Shown piece by piece: positions 44,963 through 54,149 of a stretch of 64,000 nt of DNA. The translations under genes and the position numbers were made by a program. Under the pieces are notes generated by a model. The model made no database searches and was not told the origin of the DNA. It saw only the letters and a list, made by a program, of their open reading frames with translations. How positions within the stretch are numbered: position 1 is the stretch's first letter; every line of letters starts with the position of its first letter. This DNA is from Lysobacter gummosus (GTDB taxonomy: Bacteria > Pseudomonadota > Gammaproteobacteria > Xanthomonadales > Xanthomonadaceae): contig NZ_CP011131.1 in NCBI RefSeq assembly GCF_001442805.1, positions 1,178,001 through 1,242,000 of the forward strand. Direction: 5' to 3'.

Positions 44963-45976
44963 TCAATCGACGCGCACCAGCGCGTCGTCGTAACGTTCGC
45001 CGCGCGCGGCGAACCAGCGTTGAGTGCTTTCCACGCCGGCCAGTGCGCGCAGCGCGCCGACCCGTTGCCGCCACAACGCCAGACGCTGTTCGGCCGGCAG
45101 CGCGGCGTCGGTCAGGGCCGTGTCGATCAGGCTCAGGCGTTGGTCGAGATCGGAACTCATCAGCGCGGCAGTGGCGCTGGCGACGCGATCGTCGCGGGTC
45201 AGCGTCACCAGCGCTTCGAGCTGCGCCGATTCGGTTTGCAGTTCGCGCAGTTGCGCGGCGAGGGCGGTTTCGCGCTGGCTGGCGGAAGCGTCGGCGACGA
45301 GCGCGGCGGTCTTGGCCGGATCGGTGTCGCTCTGCGCCGGCGTGAGCTCGGCGGCGATGCGCTCGGGCGCGGGCGTGTCGGCGTGGGACGGGGTCGCACG
45401 GGTCGCGGTCGCTCTCGTCGAACCGGGACGCTGAGCGTTCGCCACAGCTGCCGCCTTGCGCGGTGCGCGCTGAGTCTTGGTGTCCGCGGGTTCTATATGG
45501 AGTGGAGTGGCCGTGGCCGGATTGGGCTGGACCGCGACGGTATCGCTGCGCTGAGCATCGGCATTGGCCGGGCTGGCAGGCACCGCGCCATCGCTCGCAC
45601 GAACGCCCGGCGCCTCGACGCCGCCGTTGCGTGGAGCCGCTTCGTGCGCGATCGGGCCGGGCGACTGCACCTCGAGCGTGGGCCGCTGCGCCCGCAGGCT
45701 CAGCCACAACCCCAGCGGCAATGCGATGGCGAGCATCGCCGCGATCGCCCACTGCCGCGCCGGATACGCCGCGCTGCGACGGCGAGGCGGGGTATCGATA
45801 TGCGCGACGGGCGAAGACGGCATTTGCGCCGTCGAGGCGGCCTGCGCCGGCGCGCCCTGGCGCGCGGCCAAGGTCGCGGCCATGCGCGCCCAGCCGTCGG
45901 CCGGCGGCGTCTCCGGCGGCAGCTGCGCGAACGCATCGGCCCAGGTCTGCGGCGGGTTGGGATTGCGATCAGGCAT
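44963..45976 (-). CDS. Membrane anti-sigma-like protein
   Basis: This protein has 337 residues. The N-terminal 70 residues are cytoplasmic, with WADAFAQLPPETPPADGWARM, a helix pattern also seen in anti-sigma-type proteins. One membrane helix lies at about residues 76-94 (AIAAMLAIALPLGLWL). The large Ala/Thr/Pro-rich outer part ends with a coiled-coil-like helix region (residues 235-330). The start overlaps the end of the ECF sigma factor gene by 8 nt, which indicates cotranscription and coupled translation. Sigma control is inferred from this arrangement, because no classical zinc anti-sigma motif (HxxxCxxC) is present. Confidence 0.72.
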   Translation of the reverse strand: MPDRNPNPPQTWADAFAQLPPETPPADGWARMAATLAARQGAPAQAASTAQMPSSPVAHIDTPPRRRSAAYPARQWAIAAMLAIALPLGLWLSLRAQRPTLEVQSPGPIAHEAAPRNGGVEAPGVRASDGAVPASPANADAQRSDTVAVQPNPATATPLHIEPADTKTQRAPRKAAAVANAQRPGSTRATATRATPSHADTPAPERIAAELTPAQSDTDPAKTAALVADASASQRETALAAQLRELQTESAQLEALVTLTRDDRVASATAALMSSDLDQRLSLIDTALTDAALPAEQRLALWRQRVGALRALAGVESTQRWFAARGERYDDALVRVD

Positions 45977-46592
45977 GGGCCTGCTCCGGTTCCAGCAACT
46001 GGCGCAGGCGGCGTCCGCCGCGCGCGAGTTGCGATTTGGAAAAGCTGGTCGATCGCTGCATCAGCGCGGCGATCTCTTCGTGGGTATAGCCCTCGGCGTG
46101 GTACAGCCACAGCACGCTGCGGGTCGGCGCCGGCAATTGCGCCATCGCCCGGCCCAGCGCGGCGGCGTCGGCGGCGGCCGGCGGGGGCGGCATGCGGTCG
46201 TCGGCGAGGTGTTCGTCGTCGGCTTCCACCGCGTGCTCCAGGCGGCGCCGGCTGCGCAGCCGCATCAGCGCTTCGTTGACCGCGATCTGCCGCAGCCAGC
46301 CCCAGAACGGCGTGCCGCTGCCGTCTCTGTGGCCGCGGAAATCGCCGATCCGCGTGAACACCTTAAGCATGGTCTCCTGCAGCACGTCGGTGGCCTCGTC
46401 GCGATCGCCGGCGATCCGCACCGCCAGGGTGAACACCGGCCGCTCGAACCAGCGGTAGATCTGCTCGAACGCCGCGCCTTCGCCGGCGCGCACGCGCGCC
46501 AGCAGCGTCTCGGGGACGTCGATGGCGAAGCTCGACAGCGGACGCTCGGAGGCGGGCGCTGGCGGCGGCGATGAGGTGATTTGAGGTGGCAT
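45969..46592 (-). CDS. ECF-type RNA polymerase sigma factor
   Basis: This protein has 207 residues. Region 2 is seen in FEQIYRWFERPVFTLAVRI, DEATDVLQETMLKVFTRIG and WGWLRQIAVNEALMRLR (residues 40-115). A linker of about 35 residues rich in Asp and Pro follows. Region 4 is LPAPTRSVLWLYHAEGYTHEEIAALMQRSTSFSKSQLARG, given here in parts: its helix-turn-helix reads YTHEEIAALM and SFSKSQLARG. The pattern fits sigma-E-like group 4 factors. It heads an operon with the anti-sigma-like gene and perhaps the PDZ gene. The promoter recognised by it is not identifiable here. Confidence 0.92.
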   Translation of the reverse strand: MPPQITSSPPPAPASERPLSSFAIDVPETLLARVRAGEGAAFEQIYRWFERPVFTLAVRIAGDRDEATDVLQETMLKVFTRIGDFRGHRDGSGTPFWGWLRQIAVNEALMRLRSRRRLEHAVEADDEHLADDRMPPPPAAADAAALGRAMAQLPAPTRSVLWLYHAEGYTHEEIAALMQRSTSFSKSQLARGGRRLRQLLEPEQAHA

Positions 46593-46681
46593 TCCCAGAC
46601 AAGGATGCAGCAGGGGCGTGAAGGGTCGCAGCCGGGTGCAAGGCCTATACTGCGCCCAACGGACACATGGAGGGGGACATC

Positions 46682-47638
46682 ATGGGCGGGACCTTGCTGG
46701 CGCTGGTTTTGGTATTCGCGGGCGTAGTGCTGCTGTTCAAGACCGTGCGCATGGTGCCGCAGGGCTACCAGTGGACCGTGGAGCGGTTCGGCCGCTACAC
46801 CCACACGATGGACCCGGGCCTTCACTTCCTGATGCCGGTGATCTACGGGGTCGGGCGCAAGATCAACATGATGGAGCAGGTGCTGGAGGTTCCCAGCCAG
46901 GACGTGATCACCAAGGACAACGCGGTGGTCAAGGTCGATGGCATCGTGTTCTTCCAGGTGCAGGACGCGGCCAAGGCGGCGTATGAAGTGGCCACCTTGG
47001 AAATTGCGATCCTTAATTTGGTCATGACCAACATCCGCACCGCGATCGGTTCGATGGACCTGGACGAGTCGCTGTCCAAGCGCGACGAAATCAACACCAA
47101 GGTGCTCAACGCGGTGGACGCGGCGACTCATCCGTGGGGGCTGAAGGTCAATCGCATCGAGCTCAAGGACATCCAGCCGCCGCGCGATCTGGTCGATTCG
47201 ATGGCCCGGCAGATGAAGGCCGAGCGCGAGAAGCGCGCGAACATCCTCGAAGCCGAGGGCTTCCGCCAGGCCGCGATCCTCAAGGCCGAGGGCGAGAAGC
47301 AGTCGGTGATCCTGGAAGCCGAAGGCGAGAAGGAAGCCGCGTTCCGCCAGGCCGAGGCGCGCGAGCGTCTGGCCCAGGCCGAGGCCAAGGCCACCGAAGT
47401 GGTGTCCAACGCGATCGCCTCGGGCAACGTGCAGGCGATCAACTACTTCATCGCGCAGAAGTACATCGAAGCGTTCAAGTCGCTGGCCGAAGCGCCCAAC
47501 CAGAAGTTCGTGATGATGCCGATGGAGTCGGCCGGCATCATCGGCTCGCTGGCCGGCATCGGCGAGCTGGCCAAGGACGCGCTCGCCAGCCAGCAGGCGG
47601 CGCGCGCTCCCGCCGCGACGCCGCGCAGCGGAGGCTGA
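46682..47638 (+). CDS. SPFH/band-7 stomatin-like protein (QmcA type)
   Basis: This protein has 318 residues from the ATG at 46682; GGAGGGGG lies just upstream, favouring it over the ATG at 46667. One N-terminal membrane helix (residues 3-20) is followed by the SPFH domain: VPQGYQWTVERFGRYTHTMD, PGLHFLMPVI, DVITKDNAVVKVDGIVFF and HPWGLKVNRIELKDIQPP. A long charged coiled coil (about 180-260) has the repeat RQAAILKAEGEKQSVILEAE. Stomatin/paraslipin proteins form membrane rings and scaffold membrane proteins. The NfeD gene follows 3 nt later, its standard partner. Confidence 0.94.
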   Translation: MGGTLLALVLVFAGVVLLFKTVRMVPQGYQWTVERFGRYTHTMDPGLHFLMPVIYGVGRKINMMEQVLEVPSQDVITKDNAVVKVDGIVFFQVQDAAKAAYEVATLEIAILNLVMTNIRTAIGSMDLDESLSKRDEINTKVLNAVDAATHPWGLKVNRIELKDIQPPRDLVDSMARQMKAEREKRANILEAEGFRQAAILKAEGEKQSVILEAEGEKEAAFRQAEARERLAQAEAKATEVVSNAIASGNVQAINYFIAQKYIEAFKSLAEAPNQKFVMMPMESAGIIGSLAGIGELAKDALASQQAARAPAATPRSGG

Positions 47639-47641
47639 GCC

Positions 47642-48082
47642 ATGTCGTGGAGTTGGCAGACCATCGCCTGGGCCGCCGTCGCGCTGCTGCTGTTCGCGGC
47701 CGAGGCGCTGGCGCCGGGTGCTTTCATGCTCTGGCTCGGCCTGGCCGCGGCGGCGGTGTTCGCGCTGGTGCTGATGTTTCCCGGCTTGTCCGTGCTGGCC
47801 CAGGTCGCCGCGTTCGTGGTGCTCAGCTTCGCCTCGATCCAGGTCTACCGCACCTGGTTCCGCGGTCGCGAGCGGCAGAGCGACCAGCCCTTGTTGAACC
47901 GTCGCGCCGAGCAACTGGTCGGCCGCGTGGTCGCGCTGGAGCGCGGCATCGTGCAAGGACGCGGACGGGTGCAGATCGCCGATGCGTTCTGGGACGTGTC
48001 CGGCCCGGACCTAGACACCGGCGCGATGGTGCGCGTGGTCGGCACCGACGGCATGACCCTGCGGGTCGAGCCGGCCGGTTGA
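47642..48082 (+). CDS. NfeD family membrane protein
   Basis: This protein has 146 residues. Three or four membrane helices occupy the first 85 residues (IAWAAVALLLFAAEALAPGA, then AAAAVFALVLMF and AQVAAFVVLSFASIQVY). The C-terminal part is an OB-fold: LLNRRAEQLVGRVVALE, GRGRVQIADAFWDVSGPD, then VRVVGTDGMTLRVEPA. This is the short NfeD form. NfeD and SPFH proteins work together in membrane quality control, and the gene order here (SPFH first, 3-nt gap) agrees. Confidence 0.92.
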   Translation: MSWSWQTIAWAAVALLLFAAEALAPGAFMLWLGLAAAAVFALVLMFPGLSVLAQVAAFVVLSFASIQVYRTWFRGRERQSDQPLLNRRAEQLVGRVVALERGIVQGRGRVQIADAFWDVSGPDLDTGAMVRVVGTDGMTLRVEPAG

Positions 48083-48085
48083 ACG

Positions 48086-48703
48086 ATGATCGCCCTGCGC
48101 GCTAAGCGGGTCCTGCGCGCATCGGCGATGCTGACGTGCCTGGCGCCGGCCTTCGCCTACAGCGGCCATGCCGGCACGCCGCAGGCCGCGGCGATGCCGG
48201 CCGCGCAGCCGGGCCAGACCGCGCCCGCGCTGGTGCGCGCCGGCGCGCGCGGCGGCGAAGATTGGATCGGCAAGATCGTTCCGCCGTACCCGGACGGCTA
48301 CAAATCCAACACCGGCGGCTGCGTCGGCAGCGGCCGCAGCGCCGAGCAAGTCTGCGCGCGCAGCATCGGCACCATCGACGACGCCGAGGACCGCTCGCTG
48401 AAGTTCTACGCCGCCGAACTGGTCGGCCGGATCGGCAACGAGGCGCGCTGGAAGATCACCGACGTGGTGCCGTATCCGAAGCTGCAGCATGGCGAGCGGG
48501 TATCGATGTCAACCTGCATGATCGACGGCGTGACCGACCCCGGCGTGATCGCGATCGTGGACACCGCGGTGGAAGGCGCCGCCGCGCGCGAGATGTTCGA
48601 CGCGGTGCGCTGGGCGGTGAAGCTGGATCGGCGCAAGGGGCGATTCATCGAGGTGAAGCCAACCGAAGTCCGCTGTTACAACGAAGGCGCCGAAGGGGAA
48701 TAG
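48086..48703 (+). CDS. Exported protein of unknown function
   Basis: This protein has 205 residues and begins 3 nt after the NfeD stop. Residues 1-27 form a signal peptide with several basic residues at the start, ending near FAYSGHAG. A Pro/Ala/Gln linker leads to a domain of about 140 residues with WIGKIVPPYPDGYKSNTGGC, AEQVCARSIGTID and STCMIDGVTDP; four Cys residues may form disulfides. I do not recognise the family. The downstream spacer to gcvT (48704-48996) shows no terminator and no riboswitch. Confidence 0.7.
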   Translation: MIALRAKRVLRASAMLTCLAPAFAYSGHAGTPQAAAMPAAQPGQTAPALVRAGARGGEDWIGKIVPPYPDGYKSNTGGCVGSGRSAEQVCARSIGTIDDAEDRSLKFYAAELVGRIGNEARWKITDVVPYPKLQHGERVSMSTCMIDGVTDPGVIAIVDTAVEGAAAREMFDAVRWAVKLDRRKGRFIEVKPTEVRCYNEGAEGE

Positions 48704-48996
48704 AGTCGGCCGCGGCCAAGCCCGTTCGCCGGGCAAGCCTGAAGCCCGACCACCCGCTTGGCCAACCAATCCAGAAACGACAGAAGCGGCGCAAGCCGCG
48801 ACCGCGCCGCGTCCCGGCCCGGCATCGCGATCGGCGCAATTCGCACTCGCCCGCCCGCATCGCTCCTGCCGCAAACCGCGCAATCTGCGCCACCCCTCAC
48901 ACCATTCGCCCGCGTACCGAAATCCGGCAAATACGCACGACACGCGCATGAGGGATAATCGCCGGCTCCAAACCCCCTACGAGCAGGCAGCGCCCC

Positions 48997-50118
48997 ATGA
49001 GCCAGAAGACCATCCTCAACGACGCCCACCGCGCACTCGGCGCCAAGATGGTGGATTTCGGCGGCTGGGACATGCCGATCAGCTACGGCTCGCAGATCGA
49101 AGAACACCATCAGGTGCGCCGCGATGCCGGCATGTTCGACGTCAGCCACATGACCGTGGTCGATCTGCGCGGCGCGCGCGTGCGCGATTTTCTGCGCAAC
49201 CTGGTCGCCAACTCGGTGGACAAACTGCAGAAGTCGGGCAAGGCGCTGTACACCTGCATGCTCAATCCCGACGGCGGCGTGATCGACGACCTGATCGTCT
49301 ATTTCCTCGATGAGCAGTATTTCCGCCTGGTGGTCAACGCCGCCACGCGCGAGAAGGACCTGGCCTGGATCGGCGAGCAGGCCCGCGCCTTCGAGGTGTC
49401 GGTGACCGAGCGTCCGGAGCTGGCGATGATCGCCGTGCAAGGCCCGAACGCGCGCGAGAAAGTCGTCGGCCTGCTGCGCGAGGAAGATCGCGCGCGCATC
49501 GGCAAGCTCGGCAAGTTCGTCGCCGGCGAAGCCCAGACCGTCGACGGCATCGCGCTGTTCATCGCCCGCACCGGCTACACCGGCGAAGACGGTTTCGAAG
49601 TGGTTGTGCCCGAAGACCGCGCGGTCGCGCTGTGGGACGCGCTGCTCGCCATCGGCGTCAAGCCGGCCGGCCTGGGCGCGCGCGACACCCTGCGGCTGGA
49701 AGCGGGCATGAATCTGTACGGCCAGGACATGGACGACACCGTGTCGCCGTACGAGGCCGCGTTGGCCTGGACCGTCGCCCTCGACGAAGGCCGCGACTTC
49801 ATCGGCCGCGGCCCGCTGGAGAAGCAGAAGGCCGCCGGCGCGCCGCGCCAGATGATCGCGCTGGTGATGGACGAAAAGGGCGTGCTGCGCCACGGCCAGA
49901 AAGTGCTGACCGCGCACGGCGACGGCGAAATCCTCTCGGGCACCTTCTCGCCGACGCTCGGCAAGTCGATCGCATTCGCGCGCGTGCCGGCCGGCGAGAT
50001 CGCGCTTGGCGCGAGCGGCAACGTGCGCGTGGACATCCGCGGCAAGGAAGTGCCGGTGCGGGTGGTCAAGTTCCCGTTCGTGCGCGACGGACAGGCGCAA
50101 GACGGCGTGCTCGCCTGA
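48997..50118 (+). CDS. gcvT: Glycine cleavage system T protein (aminomethyltransferase)
   Basis: The T protein releases ammonia from the aminomethyl group on GcvH and passes the methylene unit to tetrahydrofolate. It has 373 residues. Typical motifs are [53 protein letters not shown] and [13 protein letters not shown] (near residue 193), then [20 protein letters not shown] and a C-terminal domain ending [10 protein letters not shown]. The length and motifs are complete. gcvH follows at 50940, separated by one unrelated gene; gcvP is not in the window. I looked for a glycine riboswitch upstream and did not find one. Confidence 0.96.
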   Translation: MSQKTILNDAHRALGAKMVDFGGWDMPISYGSQIEEHHQVRRDAGMFDVSHMTVVDLRGARVRDFLRNLVANSVDKLQKSGKALYTCMLNPDGGVIDDLIVYFLDEQYFRLVVNAATREKDLAWIGEQARAFEVSVTERPELAMIAVQGPNAREKVVGLLREEDRARIGKLGKFVAGEAQTVDGIALFIARTGYTGEDGFEVVVPEDRAVALWDALLAIGVKPAGLGARDTLRLEAGMNLYGQDMDDTVSPYEAALAWTVALDEGRDFIGRGPLEKQKAAGAPRQMIALVMDEKGVLRHGQKVLTAHGDGEILSGTFSPTLGKSIAFARVPAGEIALGASGNVRVDIRGKEVPVRVVKFPFVRDGQAQDGVLA

Positions 50119-50132
50119 ACGGCGCCGCGGCC

Positions 50133-50759
50133 ATGACCGTCATCGACTACTACCTCAGCCTGATCTCGCCCTACGCCTATCTGGGCCACGCGCCCGTGCT
50201 GGCGCTCGCGCGCGAGACCGGCGCGCGCCTGGCCTACAAGCCGGTGCGGATCTTCGAACTGTTCTCGGCCAACGGCGGCTTGCCGCTGGGCCAGCGCGCG
50301 CCGGCGCGGCAGCGCTATCGCCTGGTCGAGCTGCAGCGCGCCCGCGCGCAGCGCGAGGTGCCGCTGAATCTGGCGCCGAAGTTCTTTCCGGTCGATCCGA
50401 GTCTGGCCGATCGCTGCCTCATCGCCCTGTGCGAGGCCGGCCGCGATCCGTCCTCTTATATGGACGCCGCCTTCCGCGCGATCTGGGCCCACGACCAGGA
50501 CCTCGCCGACCGCGACGTGCTGGCGCGGCTGTTGCGCGATCACGGTCACGATGTCGAGGCGACCTTCGCCGCGGCGCAGAGCGAGGCGGTGGGCGCGATC
50601 TACGAGGCCAACACCGCCGCCGCCATCGCCGCCGATCTGCCGGGCCTGCCCGGCTACGTGCTGCGCGGCGAACCGTTCTGGGGGCAGGACCGCGTCGAAG
50701 CGCTGCGCGAGGCGCTGCTGAGCGGCCGCGAGCCGTTCCTGATCGACGCGGGACGTTAG
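50133..50759 (+). CDS. DsbA-fold 2-hydroxychromene-2-carboxylate isomerase-like protein
   Basis: This protein has 208 residues. It begins with YYLSLISPYAYLGHAPVLAL, where the SPYAYLG segment corresponds to the glutathione-binding serine region of the kappa-class GST/HCCA isomerase family. The C-terminal part has the usual GLPGYVLRGEPFWGQDRVEAL, the DsbA-fold closing motif with GxPxF-type sequence and GQDR. Members isomerise aromatic-ring cleavage products or act as glutathione transferases; the actual substrate is unknown. The gene lies 14 nt after gcvT and 180 nt before gcvH, so it is probably cotranscribed with gcvT. Its relation to glycine metabolism is not obvious. Confidence 0.87.
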   Translation: MTVIDYYLSLISPYAYLGHAPVLALARETGARLAYKPVRIFELFSANGGLPLGQRAPARQRYRLVELQRARAQREVPLNLAPKFFPVDPSLADRCLIALCEAGRDPSSYMDAAFRAIWAHDQDLADRDVLARLLRDHGHDVEATFAAAQSEAVGAIYEANTAAAIAADLPGLPGYVLRGEPFWGQDRVEALREALLSGREPFLIDAGR

Positions 50760-50939
50760 GCCGATGCACGTCCGCGGCGACGCCGACCGCCCGCGCGGCG
50801 CGACCCGCGCCGGTTCTGCGATGGCCGTTCACCTCATGCCATCGATCGTCTCCTTCGTCGCCCCCCTCCCACGACGCTCCAGCATCGTTAAACTACGCGC
50901 CATTACCCGCCGCTCCCCGTAACGTCCGAGGCCCCTGCC

Positions 50940-51335
50940 ATGAGTGAAATTCCCGGCGATCTTAAGTTCATGAAGTCCCACGAGTGGGCCCGCGTCGAAG
51001 GCGACGGCAAAGTCACCGTCGGCATCTCCGACCATGCCCAGGGCCTGCTCGGCGATCTGGTCTACGTCGAACTGCCCAACGTCGGCGACCGCGTCGAGGC
51101 CGGCAACGCCAGCGCCGTGGTGGAATCGGTCAAGGCCGCTTCCGACGTCTACGCACCGGTCTCCGGCACCGTGACCGCGGTCAACACCGCGCTCGCCGAC
51201 AAGCCGGAAACCATCAACGAAGACGCCTACGGCGAAGGCTGGATCTACACCGTCGAAATCGACGAGCCCGATCAGCTCAACGAGCTGCTCGCGCCGGACG
51301 ACTACGCCGAACTGCTCGAAGAAGACGACCACTGA
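50940..51335 (+). CDS. gcvH: Glycine cleavage system H protein
   Basis: This is the lipoyl carrier of the glycine cleavage complex, with 131 residues. The signature around the lipoylation site is [18 protein letters not shown], with the modified Lys at position 65. The N-terminal [16 protein letters not shown] and the loop GITDHAQ-like [19 protein letters not shown] are typical. The C-terminal end is a short acidic tail. It is preceded by an own spacer (50760-50939) and followed by a hairpin terminator at 51369. It works with GcvT, encoded 0.8 kb upstream, and with GcvP and Lpd, encoded elsewhere. Confidence 0.96.
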   Translation: MSEIPGDLKFMKSHEWARVEGDGKVTVGISDHAQGLLGDLVYVELPNVGDRVEAGNASAVVESVKAASDVYAPVSGTVTAVNTALADKPETINEDAYGEGWIYTVEIDEPDQLNELLAPDDYAELLEEDDH

Positions 51336-51368
51336 TCCACCCGCCGCGGCCGGCAACGGCCACGGCCG

Positions 51369-51427
51369 ACGGGGAGCGCAGCACCGGACCGCGACACGCG
51401 GCACCGGACTGGCTCCCCGTTTTGTTT
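51369..51427 (+). terminator. Terminator of gcvH with a large loop
   Basis: ACGGGGAGC at 51369 pairs exactly with GCTCCCCGT at 51412-51420 and is followed by TTTGTTT. The loop of about 34 nt contains its own GC-rich pairing. It lies 33 nt past the gcvH stop. Confidence 0.65.
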
Positions 51428-52860
51428 GCGGGGAACCGATCGCGACGTGGTCTGGCTGCCGACGTGGTCCGCGTCCGGGTGCGATGACGGGTGCTCGCCG
51501 ATGCCCGACGCCGACGCCGACAACCGAGACCGAAGCCGACACCGACGCTGGTCGATGCCGCGGGTCGGCGCCGAAGCCCGACTCGCCGACCGATGGCCGC
51601 GGCAACCGAGGGCCGCGGCAACCGAGGGCGCACTGCATTGCGCCGAATGCGAATCCGAGGTGGCAACGCGAAGGACGGCCGCGCGCCCGCCGTGCGCCGC
51701 GATCGCGCGCTTGCCGTGCGCGTCACGCACGGACTCACCCGCGCTCACAGCCTCGACCGCCCGCCGACGCCTCGACCGACAAGCGTCGATCCGCGCCTCG
51801 GCCGCGTCCTCGCCTGACCTCGCCGGGCGGTGCGCTCGTGCTCGCACAGCCTGTCGGCGCCGTCGCGACGCGCGCGCAAATCCGGATCGACGCGGCCGCG
51901 CATCGCGCCCGCGCGTTTCGAAAATCCAGCGGAAAAAAGCGCGATATCGAAACGCGATCAAGGCGCGCGCATAGCCGTCGCCGACGCGAGCGCAGCGCAT
52001 CCGACAGCGCGGCAAGGTGCCGCGCGAAGACGCCGGCACGAACTCGATCGACTCGACGCGGCGCCGGAACGCAAGCGCGAAGCCGGCCGCGTCGCCGCGC
52101 GATTCGTGCAATCGGCGTGAAGACAGAACCGGGCCGGCGCACGCCGACGACACCACCGCCTCGCGCCGCGCCGACGCGCCGCGCCACTTTCGCGTGGGCG
52201 ATTTCACTTGTTCCAAATCAGCCGCCGGGAGCGTCGGCGACAGCATTCCGACATCGCCGGCGCGCGTTCGCTCGCGCCGCGAGCGCGAGTTCGACCGCCG
52301 TCGGCGTAAACGCTTTCCCGACCGATGCGCGCACCGCGCGCGGCGCACGCGGCGAGGTCGGCGCGCGCATCGGCGACCGTCGCGGCTGACGAACGGTCGC
52401 TTCGAGCGCGCGTCGGCGCCATCGCGAAGGCGGGCGACGACGCCGACGCACGCGCTCGCCGATGCGTTCGCGCGCGTCGCCAAGCCATCGCCGACACCGC
52501 CAACGACGCCGACGCCGACCCGTCGCGAGCGTTCGCGGCGGCCGTCGAACGCCCGCGCGGGGCAAAAAAAGTTCGCGCACTTTCGCGCATTCGGGCTTGT
52601 GCGACGCGAAATCCGGCACCCTCGCGGAGAGGAATTTTTTCTTCCGGTACAGGTCGCCGCGGACGCCTTCGAAGCGTTCGCGAACGCGCGCGCGCATCGA
52701 CGAAAAAACTAAAACGAAAAACGACGACGCTCTGAAACCCGCGCCACGCTTAGGTTTCAGCGATGTAGTTGCGAACGCATCGCGAACGCGTCGATGCGCG
52801 CGCGCGTTCGCCGTCGCCGCGCGCGTCGGCGCCGACGGCGACGTCGGGGCGTGCGGCCCC
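51428..52860. other. Gene-free, extremely GC- and CpG-rich block
   Basis: About 1.4 kb built mostly from short words such as CGACGCC, GCGCGC and TCGCCG. Open frames exist on both strands but translate into Arg/Ala/Ser/Pro-only chains with no domain, no ribosome site and no normal codon-position bias, so I call none of them. Small inverted repeats occur, e.g. CTGAAACC / GGTTTCAG at about 52732-52760. There are A-runs near 52560-52720 and 52862. The block may be a regulatory or structural region of the histone-like gene, or a degenerate repeat. Its function is unknown. Confidence 0.5.
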
Positions 52861-52881
52861 TAAAAAAAATCGCCGGGGTTG

Positions 52882-52910
52882 TTGACAGTCAGAAAAAGCG
52901 TGATTAGGTT
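52882..52910 (+). promoter_or_regulatory. Probable promoter of the histone H1-like gene
   Basis: A perfect -35 box TTGACA at 52882 is followed, after 17 nt, by TAGGTT as a weak -10 box. It stands at the right edge of the GC-rich block. If used, it gives a leader of about 450 nt. Confidence 0.5.
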
Positions 52911-52916
52911 TCGCCC

Positions 52917-53366
52917 AGCAGACGCTTCCTGCCAAGAGAGTGAGAAAACACAGCGCGACAACATGCAGCACAATTCGAACCTCCGCCCGGACAATCAAAA
53001 CGGTGGACGCAGGGTTCGCTTCCTCTGCAGAAATGTTGGCCACGCTCTCTTCGCCGATGACATCCAAATCCCTGATGACATCGCTGGCGTCCTGCTTTAT
53101 GCAACCCGGTTCGCGTTTGGCGGCCCGGGTTTTTGTTTGGCCGCCCCGTTTCGCGGCCAGCCACACCCGCCTTTTGCGCGGGTACGCCATCGGTCCCGCC
53201 GCCGCTACGGCCGGACGCGATCCCCGATCCGTTCCGACGCGCCACGCGCGCCGGCGGTTGCACGCGGGTCCGACTCCCGCGGCTCTGCCACCACAGAGTT
53301 CCTTAGAACTGGGCTTACCGCACCACCACTGATCATCCCTGATCATCACTGACGAGGAGCCATCCC
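52917..53366 (+). other. Possible long 5-prime leader of the histone H1-like gene
   Basis: About 450 nt of more normal base composition lie between the predicted promoter and the start codon. No convincing small gene was found in it. Near its end are the hairpin AGTTC-CTTA-GAACT (53300-53313) and a short tandem repeat CTGATCATC / CTGATCATCA just before the ribosome site GACGAGGAG. A long leader with these elements hints at post-transcriptional control; this is inference. Confidence 0.35.
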
Positions 53367-53813
53367 ATGGCCGTTAAGAAAGCTGCTAAGAAGTCCTCCG
53401 CCAAGAAAGCGACCAAGAAGGTCGCCAAGAAGGCCGGCGCTAAGAAGGTTGCCAAGAAGGCCACCAAGAAGACCGCCAAGAAGGCCGTGAAGAAGACCGC
53501 CAAGAAGGCCGTCCGCAAGACCGCCAAGAAGGCCGCCAAGAAAGCCGTGAAGAAGACGGCTAAGAAGGCTGCCAAGAAGACCGCCAAGAAGGCCGCCAAG
53601 AAGACGGCTAAGAAGGCCACCAAGAAGACCGCCAAGAAGGCCGCCAAGAAGACGGCTAAGAAGGCTACTAAGAAGACCGCCAAGAAGGCTGCCAAGAAGA
53701 CCGCCAAGAAGACCGCCAAGAAGGCGGCTAAGAAGGCTCCGAAGAAGGCCGCCAAGCGTGCCCGCAAGCCGAAGGCTGCTGCGATGCCCGCTACCCCGGC
53801 ACCGCTGATCTAA
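53367..53813 (+). CDS. Histone H1-like Lys/Ala-rich DNA-binding protein
   Basis: The protein has 148 residues, nearly all Lys, Ala and Thr. After MAVKKAAKKSSAKKATKK come more than twenty units of the AKKTAKKA or AKKAVKK type, then KRARKPKAAAMPATPAPLI. This is the pattern of bacterial histone H1 C-terminal-like proteins (HctB/BpH1/AlgP type), which bind and compact DNA through charge. The DNA shows the same repetition in 12- to 15-nt units, so length variation between strains is expected. GAGGAG lies 10 nt upstream of the ATG. A strong terminator follows. It has its own promoter-like site far upstream. Confidence 0.92.
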   Translation: MAVKKAAKKSSAKKATKKVAKKAGAKKVAKKATKKTAKKAVKKTAKKAVRKTAKKAAKKAVKKTAKKAAKKTAKKAAKKTAKKATKKTAKKAAKKTAKKATKKTAKKAAKKTAKKTAKKAAKKAPKKAAKRARKPKAAAMPATPAPLI

Positions 53814-53841
53814 TAAAAATCCCCGATTAGCCGTAATCCAG

Positions 53842-53881
53842 CTCTCTCCCCGCAGCCCAGGCGGGGAGAGAGTTTTTTTTT
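53842..53881 (+). terminator. Terminator of the histone H1-like gene
   Basis: CTCTCTCCCCGC and GCGGGGAGAGAG form a perfect 12-bp stem around AGCCCAG, followed by nine T residues. It is the strongest terminator in the window. Confidence 0.95.
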
Positions 53882-54149
53882 GCGCGGGCGATTGCCGCGC
53901 CAGGCGGACGAACGGCCGCCCGGCCGCGACGGTTCACGGCTGCGACTTGCCCGAGGCGGGGTTCGCGAACGCGTGGGCGAGCAGCCCGCGCCGGCCTGCG
54001 AAGCCCCCCGGATCGCGACATCGGGCTTGCGCCAACCGCGGCGCAGTGGGTACCGGCGCATCGCCTCCCGTCGGCAACAAGCCGCCGCCGCAGTCCCGTC
54101 ACGGCGGCAGCGGTTAGCATCGCGGTCAACACACCGCCAGGGACGCGCC

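Noticed and set aside
48704..48996. Possible glycine riboswitch upstream of gcvT
   Set aside because: None of the conserved glycine-riboswitch blocks was found; the spacer only has a weak GATAAT box.
51302..52483. A 393-codon minus-strand frame in the GC-rich block
   Set aside because: The product is almost only Arg, Ala and Ser, lacks a ribosome site, and overlaps the gcvH end and its terminator.
52842..52870. GGGGC-GTGCG-GCCCC followed by TAAAAAAAA as a terminator
   Set aside because: On the plus strand the run after the stem is A, not T, and on the minus strand the T-run precedes the stem; neither orientation gives a terminator.
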